Assembly (NCBI RefSeq): GCF_027744825.2
Contig: NC_071342.1
Location: 20,494,001 to 20,558,000 of the forward strand
Origin: Synchiropus splendidus
Lineage: Eukaryota; Chordata; Actinopteri; Syngnathiformes; Callionymidae
Reading direction: 5' to 3'
DNA length: 64,000 bases
In this document: one piece after another, positions 35,091-59,946 of the stretch
Layout: each line of letters starts with the position of its first letter
Numbering within the stretch: position 1 is the first letter of the stretch
The notes under the pieces: generated by a model
Seen by the model: only the letters and a program-made list of their open reading frames with translations
Database searches by the model: none
What the model was told of the DNA's origin: nothing
Made by a program: the position numbers and the translations under genes

Positions 35091-35357
35091 AGTTCAGTCA
35101 GCAAGATATTCACCACTTATGCAAGACCACTTCAAAATCTTACAATATTTGTGATTTATACTGAGAATCTTTAAACAAAATGTGGAAAAAAATACAAAAT
35201 TAGATAATCAAATTACATATGACAGGCATTATCATGACAAAATTACAGTATTTCCCATTTTATAATGTTTAAGACTGACTGGCTTTATAGTTGGGAAGTT
35301 CACTTGCTTCACCTCAGCCCAAATGCCAGATTAGCTGTATTGTAAAGATGAGACATA

Positions 35358-36056
35358 CAGTGGCACCTCGGTTTTCGAACGTCCCGGACTTTGAACAAAT
35401 CGGAGTTCGAACAAAAATTTCGAGATTTATTGCTTTGGATTTCGGACAAAAATCCAGATCTCGAATGCCCCCGAAAAAAGCTGGAAAAAAACATAACGTG
35501 CGCGGACCGATCAGCTGACCCACGAGGCGCTTTGTTATTGTGTATAACGCAGCCTCTGTATGCAGACGTGTCCCGTTAGCTACATTTACTGACTGTTTTT
35601 TCTTCATATTGAGGTGTAAAACCTTTCCTGTCTCCACACTGGACCGTGGTAGAGTGTCACAGGGGAGGTGCTGGAGCGCTCACTCCAGGGTTTGATGTCC
35701 TGTTGTGGGCTGGAGCTGGGACAGGGATGAGGCGAGTCTGGGACAGAGCGTGACTTGGTTTATGACTTTGTCACAGCCAAACTGCACAGAAGCGCACATT
35801 CAGAGCTGGACACGCACCGGGCACCTCTTCACTTCTGGAGAGACCTCACTCACTCGGCAACCCCTCCCACATGCAGCGGCCACACACATAGAGGAACAGC
35901 GCACCTGCAGCACACACTCTACATTCACTCCTACAAAAGCCTGTTTTAAGGCTTGGAATGCATTGTTTCTTTTTCCATTCATTGTAGTGGGAAAAATCAA
36001 TTCAGATTTCGAACAAATCGCTTCTCGAACGGCCTTCTGGAACTGAGGTACCACCG
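35358..36056. mobile_element. mariner-like MITE, 699 bp, TA target duplication
   Basis: Ends cagtggcacctcggttttcg and (reverse-complemented right end) cggtggtacctcagttccag form terminal inverted repeats, and both are bordered by TA (35356-35357 and 36057-36058). Subterminal words about ttcgaacaaa recur at both ends. The TA duplication fits the Tc1/mariner superfamily. Short open frames inside are not transposase. Confidence 0.75.
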
Positions 36057-37626
36057 TAGTTCCCCCAACTGAGGTGATCCCACCTCCGTCAGCTCCACAG
36101 TAGAGTCCACATCCATCACTGCATGATATTCAGCTTCCACTCTAGTGTCAGGCAACAGCAGATCATCCCTCCATGACCTTGGTATGGCACAGGGTGACGA
36201 CCTCTCCGACCCAGGACTCCACACTTCTGAACTGCGCTTCTCCCGGCAGCAGGCTCAGATTATAACCTCCCACTTTTCTGACCCTCACCGCCTCAGCCGC
36301 CCACCGACACTGACTCATGGACAATAACCCGCTTCTTCACCTTAAACTTTGACCTCTTATTTTGTATTGGCTTTTATTTCAACCATGCAAGACAACAACA
36401 AAGTCATGAATTCTCTCTGGGAAAAAGTAATGAAATAAATAAATATCTGGTATGAAATCCTGAGCATTTTAGACACTGCAGAACTTCATGGCTTCTTCAT
36501 AAATCATTTAGAGATCTCAACCGCTAGATGGCACTGCTGTCTAGAGAGCAGATCAGTGACCGTGCAGAGTGACGTTTGCATACTGGCTGTTTCAGGCAGA
36601 GTACAGTAACTGCACTTCCACCCACTGCTGTTAATTCAACTGTATTTATATCCCAAAAGCACATTAGAGCAAGTGCCTCGGGCTTTTTTTGATTTGAAGC
36701 AATGACACCCAGTATCCTCAGAGGACCTCGAATCAAGTAGCGGCTCAAAAAACATGATCCAATGGAGAATAGGTGACAAAAACCACCCTAAAAATTGTTG
36801 AGAAATTTTGGGATGCCATTCTCAGTGAGGATCTAGCAGTGAGTGAGGGGTGAATGTGTCCCACTAGACCGTGGTTAAGGAGTTTAGGAGCCCAAAATAT
36901 ATGCCACTGTTGGCAGAAGATTAGGGTCATAAAGTATTTTTATATTTCGTTCTTTATTGGAGATGACAGACGCGAGGCGGCGGCGAATGAAAGCACATGG
37001 TAATAAACTGGTGGAGTCCACCGCAGCTGCCTAGAGAGAATGAAGACCCTTTAATTTGCTGTCAGCTTCTAACAAATAAATGGTCTGCAGTACCTAAGAG
37101 CTAAACTGGACGTGTTTGCAGGTGTTTTAGAGATCTGCGTGTCATTTGTTGCTGAGCGTGGAAATCGTCGGAACGTACAAACCATGTCTCTCTCTTGTGA
37201 TGGGGAGCTTCAACGTCTATGCTGCAGTAAGCATCTTCCTTTGAGCTTCAGAGCCAGAATCACTGGAGAAGCAGAATGTCATTGTGGGCTTCACAACTTC
37301 ACGCTGAGATATGCAGCTTGTACCCATCGTGTATTGCTATGCTGACATTTAAAAAAATGAAAAGCCACAGACTGAAGAATCCCACCATACAATCAAAACA
37401 ATAAGGGATGTCACTGTACGCACACTAGTGAGAAATAGCTGCTCTGTACACTCTGGGAAAAATGAACTCAGATGCAGGGAGAGGTTATTGTATGGTAAAC
37501 CAAATAGGACATATAACTGATCCATCAAATTCCAGGACGCAGCTGAGAAATTATGGATTAAAACATCGCATGACTGCTGGATAAAGTACAATTTAAACTT
37601 CGGAGACAATAAAAAGCAGAGATGGT

Positions 37627-37920
37627 GACTTGGATTCAAGCTGACTCGAGTCGCTGTTTTGATGACTTGACTTGACTTGACAAGAAATGAAAGGCTTGAG
37701 ACTTGACTTGGACTGGGAAGTTAAAGACTCAGAAATATTGATATTAAACATTGATGGATGCAACGCTGGCTGAGAGTGTCAGTCACCACTGCTCACTTTA
37801 GTCACGCCCACTCTCTTAGAACAATGTCAACATGTTGCTGGATGTTCCAAACAGTGGCATGCGAGACCAAAGCTTTGAGACCGAGTCGAGACCAAGACTG
37901 GGACCAAACTGAATACAGAA
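37627..37920. repeat. interspersed repeat with gacttgacttga words
   Basis: tgacttgacttgacttgaca with gagacttgacttggactggg, and at 37860 gagaccgagtcgagaccaag, belong to a simple-word dispersed repeat common in fish. A related but diverged stretch is at 3730-3870. Confidence 0.45.
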
Positions 37921-40449
37921 CAAACTACTGCTGCAGCTAAGTTCAATGAAAGCATTTCAGTTCTTGATCTTGATCTTTGGAAAACCACTTCTTTTGCGGT
38001 GAGAAATGTGTGTGTTGTCTAATAACAGACTTATGCTGGTATCCAGTTTGGACCCTGTCTTGGTATTGGGCCCTCAAAGTCTTTGTCTCTGTACGGTATG
38101 TGCTGGTCTCAAGTTAGGTTTAGGTCCCGACTCATATACATACACTCGTTCCATTAAAAATATATATTTCAAGCCATTTTTTTTGTCGCATTTCATTGCA
38201 CTTGCACTTACAATTTGAATACTTCACTTAATGTTGCTGTCCTCTCCCTTGTGGCTCAATGTTGCTTTACAGTGTCCACTTGCACAAGTAAAGGTCTTTT
38301 TCTTTTTTCCTTTCAATGAAGTCGGTTGAATGGGATTCCAGAGTGACAATGATACTACGCCAATACTATGACGGATTCACTAATCACTTGCAGGTCATAA
38401 AAACACTTCAGGTAAAACATATTCACAACCATAGGAGAAAAAGAATGACAAAATGTAATGTGCATGAAAGAGTACAGCAACAGGAGACTGCCATTCAGAA
38501 TCAGGTCAATTCAATTAGAATTATAGAAATTTTGTCGCTTAATGAAGAGATGAAGAAATGAAAAAATAGTAAACTACGTGAAACAAAAGACAGAAAATTA
38601 CAAAGTCAAATATAACAAGAAGGTTCCAACTCTATAGGCAACACTATGAGTGAAATCTGAAAGAGGGGAAAAAGAAAATCATGTTTAAGCTCTCATTTAT
38701 GTACACACTCCTGATTTTAATCTTACATCACATACCAGTTCAGAGTGAGCAAAACCTGACCCTTAAGCTGATGGTTCAATGAGTGATGCTGCGGCTAACT
38801 TCGACCGAATGTTCCGCCATTGTATTTCTCCCACACTAAAGAAGGGGGGGAGGTGGTGGGTGTCTGTCTCTGGCAGCTTGAATGCTACAGTCTGCAGCAG
38901 CAGCCTCTTAGGCCCTATAATCCAGTGGATTGTTGCATTAAAGCTATCACATGATTCTTTGCTCCATTCCAGTGCTACTGAGTTGCGTCACCATTGAAGG
39001 AAGCTATAAATAACAAAGAGAGGCGGTGGGGGAAGGATGGAGTTGGAGGGCGGGGTGAACGTCGCAGGCCTGTCAAACAGCAGACAAACACAGATTGGCA
39101 GCTACTGGATACTCCCAACCACGGCTCTGACTTCCTCAGCGATGTTCACACTTACCTGACTTGGGTCGTTGGCACACAACATGCTCTCAAAGGGTTTTGA
39201 CGCTTAAAGAATGATTTGGCGGCTCAGCGGGGGCCGATATTCAGACGTGCCACTCACAGAGACGTCACAAAGACGCTTCCGATTGTCACATCACAGAGAT
39301 TCAGGTGAGCGTTGTCGGCTGTGAAGGAGCAGAATGGGGTTGAGCAGAGTAAAATAGGCTGAGGATTTTAACTTTGCTCGCAGCCAGGATGCAACTGTTC
39401 TCGGGTCTACTTCAGGGAGCCGGGAAGGGCTTGGAGGCACTTTTTTTCTGTGTGTGGAGGCGAAACATAACTATCACAAGTGAACAAACCAAAGAGCTGT
39501 TTTTGCTTCCCCACGACTGCAGCCCCTCTGCACCACATTAACATTCCCCCTCAGCCTGGCAGGCAAACAGTGAAGTCTGTGCAGGGAAACCAAGGAGGGT
39601 CTTTCTGTGGGGAGGCGAAGCAACTTGAATCCAAACTACATCTGCGGCACAATAAAAACTTCGGATTGATGGTCACATTGCCCTTTAAACTTCCTTCATA
39701 TACCCGCTGGATCCGCTGCCTGTTCTAGCTCCATGGGATGTGAGGAGGGGTATAACCAGGGCAATTCATCACAAGGCTCCCCAGAATAATCCTCCTCTGG
39801 TTCAAGCTCAGAGCTCAAGGGTCCGGGGCTTGGACAGCAATCTACGGCTCAAATTTCGTGGTTGCACCGCGTAGCACTGGTCACTAATCCTTATCACAGG
39901 GGATGTGATTTCTGACTCCTTGGCTGAAGAATGTGGTGTGTTAGCACCTGCAGGTGCATCTTAAACAGGTCGACAATGGCAGAAAGAAGCAAGCGGCAGT
40001 GAGAAAGAACGCTAAGGCACACATTCTCTTTCCAGCCAAACTACTCCAAGATGCTAAGGTGGAAATTTAGAAGCCCAGAAGGAGAACAGTGGCGCATCAG
40101 CAATGGAAGATGAACAAGAGTGGGGAGGAATGACTGACACCTCCACGATGACAAACAACTAATGTACAAAGAAGTGTAACGACACAGTCAAAAGAGTAAC
40201 TACTTACTCTCAATCTTAAAGTAGTCTGCTTTAGTGCTCTTACTCCAGTTCACACTGTTAGTTGACAAGTTTACTTAGAGAAAATCAAAATGTTGTTCAT
40301 AAACTAAATATATGAGCATGTCAGAGAAAAAAGTACATAAAAAAGGGGGCATAAATGACAGGAACTGTTCTTCTCCATGCTCCTTTTTGGTCTCTCATAT
40401 CGAGTTGAGATGAAAGAGTTAAACTTGATGTGGGATTATTATCTACTAT

Positions 40450-40680
40450 ACACTGGAGAGATGAGGTTTCACGACACAGTATTGAAGGATTGATGAGGTT
40501 TCATGAAACAGTAACCTGATTTTCAGAGGCCACCAGATGGCACTGTCCACTGTTTGGACTTCAACAATCAATAAAACCATTTCGAAAGCGAGGGCGCCAT
40601 CTAGTGGGCACTGAAAAGTAGAACACTGTTTCATCAGCCCTAAAATACTGTTGCACGATACCTCATCTATCCATCACTAC
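40450..40680. mobile_element. hAT-like foldback MITE copy
   Basis: Left arm agatgaggtttcacgacaca and right arm acgatacctcatctatccat are inverted repeats. The internal ccaccagatggcactgtcc and gcgccatctagtgggc are also present. Confidence 0.8.
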
Positions 40681-42087
40681 TATATGGAAATTCCATTGAG
40701 GGGAAAATGGGCTATTGTTTGATCTCTATAGCCAGACAATACCGAGTCTGGCATTTGCCATCACCATCTTTTAACATCCCACTCATGATGCCACCAGGTC
40801 CTTTTACCAGGGAGCGTCGGAGGGAAACACCACTAAAGCCCGGAGCTGAAGAAGGAATTGCTGACGCCTGCTCGGAGTTTTGAAAGGCATGTTTATGAGC
40901 CTGCACGTTTCATGTGGATGAATGATCTGATCTTGACTAGCAAGCAGAAGATCCACCCAGTCTTGGAGGTTTCAGAGACATGCACACGTATGGTGCAGGC
41001 TGTGATTTGGGAGTCTCTTTGATGGCCTCCCTCTCCACACTGCTTTGTCTTCGCCTAGAGGAGACGGTTAGCCTGAGGTGTGAGTACGGCCTGATGCAAT
41101 TCCAACTCTTAGCGGTTTTCAGTCCGACGTCGACGGGGCGCTGCACCTTCAGCCAAGTGTTGAATTGTTCTTCCCTTTCGCTGGCGTCAGCGGGGACGAC
41201 TCGAGATAGAAAGCCGCGATCGTCATGCTAATGCTGTCCTTGACTTAAATAACATCCTGGAGCCTCGCAGGGCGGCGGTGGAGGGATGAGGGGTGAGGGA
41301 GGGTGGGAGGTAGAGAGGGAAGCAGGGGGAGGATTTATACTTGGAGGCTTACAGGAACACAGAGGGTGAGATCAAAGCAGCAGAGAAGACAGAAAGAGGT
41401 GGGCAAACCCTCCTATTAGAACCCATCATTGCAATTCTGAGGTGTTCCTAATCGAGTGTGTGATGTGTGGTCATGTGTGTGCATTCGCAGGGCTCCAGTC
41501 CAGGTTGTTACGTGACTCGTGTGCGCTGGTGAAAAGAGATTCAGTGACGCAGGAGAAGCTTTGACGTGTCACGGCCATGCCACTCCACCTGAGGTGAACT
41601 GAAAAACAGGACGGAAATCTAAAAGTATAAAACCTCCCTGACGATTTCTGACTGCTGCAGTCCGTGGTTGGAACTTTGAAAACCCCAACCTGGTTTTTTT
41701 AGACAATCCTTGGTTGTATTGTGCTATCACATCAAAAACAAACAAAAACATTGTATTAATTGAAGTTGTCTGGTGCCCAATTTATACATGAATGATCTAA
41801 TGTTCATCGACCCAAATATTAGCAGGATCCCTTCAACGGAAACCTTGGGCTCAGAATGGCCTGCAAGCCTACCGATCTACGCAAAGAAGGTCGGAGAAGA
41901 CCAGAAATCTGACCAGAAATGTGGAGTGTACATGCATTTTGGAACTAATAAACACTTCGACAGCGACATAAATGAATGTTCAATACTGACTTGCACTGCA
42001 CATTGCAGTGCTAAGAATGTACAGTGATGATGTGGCCTTATGGTGATGGTGCCCTATGATATTTGTGTACAGCCTAAAAGGCTAGAA

Positions 42088-42295
42088 GGGTTCATGAGGT
42101 TTCATGAAACAGTGTCCTGATTTTCCCAACCCACCAAATGGCACTGTCAGCAGTGAACTGCTTAGACTCTAACCACTGATTCAATGAATAATTTCTGAAC
42201 CAAGAGCGCCATCTAGTGGCCTCTGAAAATGAGTATACAGTTTTACCAACCCCGCGATACTGTTTCATGATACCTCATCTACCCATTACTAGTGT
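42088..42295. mobile_element. hAT-like foldback MITE copy
   Basis: tcatgaggtttcatgaaaca to gtttcatgatacctcatcta then cccattactag, with agagcgccatctagtggcct inside. Confidence 0.8.
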
Positions 42296-43699
42296 TGCCC
42301 AGTGGACTGGTTTACAGCACAGTGTTCACTCTCTCAAGGAAGCCATGTTGACTAATAGTCTGCTTGCATCTTAGAGTCTCTGGATTCAAACTAGTAAGTA
42401 CGTTCAAGTAAGTTGGTTCGATCTGGAACATGATGCACCCTCTGAATCTCTTTGATTCATTTATGTTAAGTGTTAGCTTTTGGTGTTCCTCAAGTGAAGC
42501 CTTGTGCTGCACGACAAACAAGGTTTATATTCGTGAGACAGCATTTAGACGGTAAAAGAATTGCTGTCCAAAAACGGACTCACCGTTGGAGCCGACATTA
42601 AGAAAAAATGATCGCAGATTTTTACGTGGCTCTTTAGGTTGGAGGGAAGATGAGAGAGGAGTGAGGCAAAGGGGGGGAGGGTGGACAAGAACGTGGCCTT
42701 GGTGAGGGAGAAAAAAAAAAAAGATCCAGTCAAATAATAAATGCTCTCAGGCGTTTCATGGCCTGTCAATCATCAGTGGGATTTGAGAAGACACAATGTC
42801 ATGCTCCCAGGACGGCGTGCACACCAGAGTCTCTGGGGGTTCACACACATTCCGCACACACTCGGAACATGCTAAGCACACACACACACACACTCAAACA
42901 ATCTGGCATCGTTCAATGAGACATTTCAATCTCTCGGAAGTTGGCAGGGGGAAAAGTCAACACAGTGTGGACAGATCCTCCAGAATCACACAAACAGAGG
43001 GCAGCGATGGTTGGTCGCACGGTGGAAAAATACATTTATTGGAATCGATGTGGAAAATGGTTTCAGGTTTTTGGCTCAGTATCACAGAGGAAGCCAACCA
43101 GGCAGCTCATCCTGGTGGTTGAGCACCACAGTCGCCAGAGTTTCCAACCAGAGCCCACTGAACTTGTTTCGAGAAGGCGGACTCTGAACTGGTGATACCA
43201 AACCTCAGTGATATTCTTACGGTGTTTCATCTAACCTAACGTGAAGATGGCAGAGCTCCACATCAGCAACTCTGATAGACAGCAGCTTTGAAAAACAATC
43301 CTAACCCACCTTTGTATCTTGAAAACGGGGGATGAGCCTTTCATTTTCCAGTGGTTGCATACATGCAAATGAGGGGCTAAGATGAGATCCAACCAGACAA
43401 TATCCTGTTTTGGAAGAGGCGGAAACACCCCAAGCAGCAAACACCAAGCGTTTGAGTTAAGTAGAAGTGATTTACTGGTGTTGTTCCTGCTACTTTTAGA
43501 GCTACCTGTAGATAACCGCCCACTAATGAGCAGGCGGGTGCCGGCGGGACACTGCTCAGAAGTTGAGACAAATTTAACTCGCTCTTTCATACTTGTGTCA
43601 GCTATATACAGTAGCGTGAGTCAGAAGGTTTCACATTGCTACACGCTTCTTCGCGGTAAGCCAAAGATGTCTTGTCTTGAAAGGCTGTGTGCCCCACGC

Positions 43700-45095
43700 T
43701 GCGCAGACATATTTTATTCATAAATAAAATACCATGAATCTCACAGCAAATAAATGAGCCAGAGCAGTTCTGTACACACAGGAGTGCAGAGGAAGGGTGG
43801 ATCTAACTCCTAGTTCCTGGATGTTCCTTCTGTTCTGCGCAGAACAGGGTTTGCCGCGAGAATTCCTGGATGTTGTGGCTTCCTTGAAATGTTCCTGAAA
43901 CGGCTGTATTTCACACACGCGCTCATCATTCACGGAAAACAAACTGAGAAAAAAAAAGAGAAATCAATAGATAGCATCTTTTATGTCCTCTGCCATCCAT
44001 TAAAGCTTCTGGATATCGATTGGTGAAGATGATCGATGAGGATTTCTAATCATGTGACACAGCAGTTTCATCAGGGCAGGGAAGATTCCGCAACCAAAGA
44101 CAGACTTAAACGCACACAATTAAAACGGCACGCCGGCTTTGAGCTCCAGGAATTGCCTTCTGCTTTACAGGTAGCTTCACAGTTTCATATGGCTGCACGG
44201 CAAAACGGACCAGCTTCGATCACAAGCCAACAGACGAATGAGTCGAATGTTGTCGGGCCAAACCCAGTACTTGATCCAAAAGGAAAACAAAGACAACAGA
44301 ACAATACCACCAACATACACCAACGAATTTCAAGAAGCATCTCATCCGTATGCCTTAGGAAAGTTGCAGCAGAATGTGAAAGTGCACCTTGTGTGTTCCA
44401 GGTAAATAAAACCAGTCCTGGGCAGGAAGCAGACATAGCCGTCACGTGGATGTTGCTGTATTTTTACTTCTCTCCAAAACAAAAGAAACACATTGGTGAC
44501 ATCATACAAACAGCAAAATCAAGACAACTCAACTCTCCTGGTTTGACTGGGATCCACTCTTCAAGCAGTTTCTTCTTTAGTTGTACTTCATAGATATATG
44601 TATAGATATTTATATAAAAACTATCAGATATTCACAGTTTCTTGTCTGGAAGGCAAAAATAGCCATGAAATCTAGATTTGCTGGTTTAGTCACCTACAAC
44701 GTGGAGTCCTTAAAATCCGGAGGTTCACCGCTGATAGATTGGAAGAGTAAAAAAAAAAAAAAGAAAAAGTGTGGTTTCGGAGCACAAACACACAAATTCA
44801 TACATACAACGGTTGGTTTTCTTGTATATATAGTATATAGAGAGAGCTCTGTATTATTATGGATCTTTTGGAATTAACCCTCAGTTACAACGGATGGCTG
44901 GATGAGACACGGATCACAAAATTCGGTTCATGGATGGCTGCTCTTCCGGGAGCATTTTTACATGAGAATTCTGTACATTAGAACAGCACACATAGAAAGA
45001 TGAGCACGTTAAAAATAAGAGCATTTCACGCTGATTGTGACGATTCGGTTGTTAATAAACTCATTTAATTCTATAAAGCAGGAGGCTATCCCCGA
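43700..45095 (-). other. adgra1: possible adgra1 3' UTR
   Basis: Minus-strand DNA after the adgra1 stop. A minus-strand ATTAAA lies only 27 bases after the stop (45069-45064); the first minus-strand AATAAA I noticed is near 43720. Either could end the transcript. A 185-codon plus-strand open frame (44036-44593) sits in it and is unexplained. Confidence 0.25.
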
Positions 45096-56656
<11,561 letters not shown>

Positions 56657-57719
56657 CTGAGACAAGACAAACACAGAGAAAACATTTTCAGCCTGAGTTT
56701 TTGGAATAAGCCGATCTTTCACACAGGCAGGTCATCGGTCATAAACACTGTGATGTACAGTATGTTGCGGACACTGTTAATCCGTTCATAACCATAGTTA
56801 AATAAAGATCACCAGCGATAAGTTTGATTTTATGGCTGCAGAATTGTTCAAAGAGTGGTATGAGTGAGTGTTTTTGCTGGTGTAACTCACTAGTGACGAG
56901 TCTTTGACAGTTTAAAAAGTGTTTAATGCTAACTGAAAACATGACAATTGCATTCATATTAGTCTCTTAACTGTATTTAAACCTGTGTAAGTGACAAATG
57001 TCAAGGAGTGTCTGCTCTGTTTGGGTGATCCTATTGCATTGACAGATCCGCCCTGGTGTTTTCTAGACAGGATAAACCTTTGAGGAGCAACGGTCATATG
57101 AAATGTGGATGTCAAATCCTGTCCTGCAGTGGCAATAAAGGGTTAAACACCACAAAAATGTTCTGAAATATACTATTACAAAGCATGATATGGAATCCAA
57201 GACTAGAAAAATAGGTGTTATTCTCGACTGACCCTTGTAAGAACCTGCTACGCTGCGATCGCTTGTTTAGCTGGCAACACTCAACGATTGCAACAGACAA
57301 CTAAAGGCAAAGAAAGGCTGCCACTCCACGGAAAGCATCATCAATGCCAATCTCTCAGGTTGTCTTTGCGTTTGTCCCCGTTCAAAACCCCGGGAGTTCG
57401 TCTGCTGCTTTATTGAAAGACAATACAAACAAGAATGGGGTTGTGTTTACACGCACAATGGGAGGACTGAAGATTGTCTGGGAAGAGAGACGTTACACAG
57501 GTGGATGCTGGGCTGATGCTGGGCTCAGTGTGAAGAGCGCAGAAGAAATAAGCATAACTCAAACAAATAGAACTCCTGACTGTGAACGCTTACGACACTG
57601 GGTGATGTGTGCCTGATTTGACTCCAGTACATGAGTCACGCATGTCTCCTGAGGTCAACATAGACATGTCAGGATCAGCTCTTGGTGAACTAGATTCTGT
57701 TTGACGCATGATCTTTGAT

Positions 57720-58420
57720 TTTCACAGTGTGTGTGTGAGATGGCTTTCCATAGAATATTATAGAAGTGTGTTCAAGTGTTGCAAGACAGCGGTGAGGTGT
57801 GCTGCAGGTGTAACAGAGGAGTTCAAGGTGGAGGTGGAACTGCGCCAAGGCTCAGCTCTGAGCCCCTTCTTGTCTGCCATGGTGATGGATAAGTTGGACA
57901 ATGATGTTTGCAGATGACATTGTGATCTGTGGTGAGAACATGGAGCCATGTCGACAGGTGAAATTACAGGATGTAGAGATAAGGGGGGGGGAGAAAAGGT
58001 GAAGAAGCAGGTGCAGGCAGGGTGGAATCATTGGAGAAAAGTGTCAGGTGTGATGTGTGACAAAAGGGTGTCGGCAAGAATGAAAGGGAAAGTGTCCAAA
58101 AGGGTGGTGAGACCAGCAATGTTGTATGGTTTGGAAACAGTGGCACTGAGGGAAAGACAGGAGGCAGAGCTGGAGGTAGCAGAGCTGAAGATGCTGAGCT
58201 TCTCTATGGGAGTGAGCAGGATGGATAGGATCAGATGGACAGCACATGTGCTCAGGTGTTTAGGAGACCAAGTCAGAGAGGCTAGATGGAGATGGTTTGG
58301 ACATGTACAGAGGAGAGAGAGAGAGCCAGTACATTGGTAGATGAAGATGTTGAGGTTGGAACTGCCAGGCACTTGTTCTGGGAGTCCCTGATGGCAAATG
58401 CCCAAAGAAGAGGAAACGTG
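57720..58420 (+). mobile_element. LINE reverse-transcriptase relic, internally deleted
   Basis: Two frames of one broken ORF2. 57708-57917 gives VELRQGSALSPFLSAMVMD (RT palm, before the catalytic ADD box). 57948-58340 gives RVSARMKGKVSKRVVRPAML then YGLETVAL and RWRWFGHVQRRE (post-RT region). The segment after the ADD box appears deleted between about 57917 and 57980, with a frameshift. It lies in the direction opposite to adgra1. Confidence 0.8.
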
Positions 58421-59786
58421 AGGGATTAGAGGTGTGGATTAAAATGTCCTCTCAATATACAGTATTTTAAGATTTGAGAAGAATGGGATTTAGAAGTGTT
58501 CGCATTCAAGTTTACTAAGCTAAAGGCCGTGACTCATGAGACTCACTGCTTGAAATTAGGTCAGAGCTTGTGATGGGTAGCTACTGACCACAAACTGAGT
58601 AATACAGTTACTTCAAATGTGAGGCAGCAAAGGGCCGGTCTTGTTTTGTTTGCATAATTTTAACACCTACATCCACGGGAGGGCGGAACGACTTATTAGT
58701 CAGCAGCAGGATTAATGGTACGGCTTTTAGACAAAGCGGAAACGTTTTTTTATAGCACCGACAGGCAGAGATTGTTGTTTCTGACTGGTAAGGACACGAA
58801 TAAAGACGGAGGGAATCTGAGCGCCAAGTCATTTCAGCTGCTTGATTTGAATCAAGTCAAGTTCATGGAGTCTTATCTCAGGAAAGCAGCACCTCCGTAT
58901 TCAACCAAATCAAATAAATATAGATTTGAATTCCCTTTCAAATGGTGGGAGGTTAATAGAAATGGTACAGCAAGTTCAGGACGGGAAATTAAAATGCACC
59001 CCGATTCCCTTCAACCTGAGTTATCAGACCTAAATGGCAGGTCTCCTGCCCAGGGACCCGAGCTGGCGAGTCCGGATGCTAATTGGAAGTGTCCTTGAGC
59101 TGCTGGTGGAGAAAAGAAAGTGGGTGGTGAGTCAATCACCGCTTCCAAACGCTGTACACTTCAGAGCTTCATTAGTGCCGGGAGCAGACGGAGGAGAGGA
59201 GCGGGTTTGTAACATGGAAATAAGGCTGGAGGAGGGTTATTAAGCGCTAAAGGTCGCGGTGGACGTTGATTGTAATTGGGTGGCTCCCGTCCGTATGGAT
59301 CGGCGGTAGGTGTTCTTCTATAGAATATGAAACACCAGTCCAACAAATTCAGTTCGACTGAAAATTCCCTTTATTCAACGTTAAAAAACACGAGACGCTC
59401 AGGCTGAAGACACACCAAGTGAAGCCAGCTATACATTTTTAAAGACGCCTACGGCTGAAAAGGAAGAACGGTGAAGACAGTGCCTTTGATATATATGGTG
59501 CATATGTATAGGCTGCTCCAAAATTATTACTATTGATTTAAGAAGAAAATATTATTTTTCCATTTGAAAAGGAGTTTAACAGGACACTTTTTTATTGACA
59601 TGGAATTGTAGAGACACGCAGCAACACAACTGTCACCGCCACAGGCTCTTGGTGAAACTAGTCATGAACCAGTCGGATGTTATATTGCTGGCGTTTGGTT
59701 TTCGTTGCACTACACAAAATCATGTTTCGTATCATCTCGCATTTTTAAGAATTGTCAATTCCTGACCTTTCCTGGTGGGTATGCAG

Positions 59787-59946
59787 TCGTGATGGGTAGA
59801 TGAGGTATCATGACACAGTATTGACCTAATTTTCAGAGGCCCTTGAGGTTTTATTCAAATCCAAACATTATACAGCAGACAGCGCCATCTGGTGGCCTCT
59901 AACAACCAGGACACTGTTTCATGAAACCTCATTGACCCAGCACTAG
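59787..59946. mobile_element. hAT-like foldback MITE, internally deleted copy
   Basis: Left end cgtgatgggtagatgaggta and right end tttcatgaaacctcattgac then ccagcactag. Shorter than the 55.7-kb copy. Confidence 0.75.

Larger units (their letters stand above)
29080..43700. other. intergenic region between kndc1 and adgra1
   Basis: About 14.6 kb with no supported gene. Contents are AT, GA and AAT/AAC microsatellites (29.4-31.0 kb), hAT-like MITE copies (31.1-31.7, 32.3, 40.5 and 42.1 kb), a LINE 3' fragment (33.5-33.9 kb), a mariner-like MITE (35.36-36.06 kb), repeats rich in gacttgacttga (37.6-37.9 kb) and otherwise unique DNA. The longest open frame (32794-33264, minus, 156 codons) shows no domain. 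Confidence 0.6.

Noticed and set aside
42870..42895. Short (CA)n repeat
   Set aside because: Too short to annotate as more than ordinary simple sequence.
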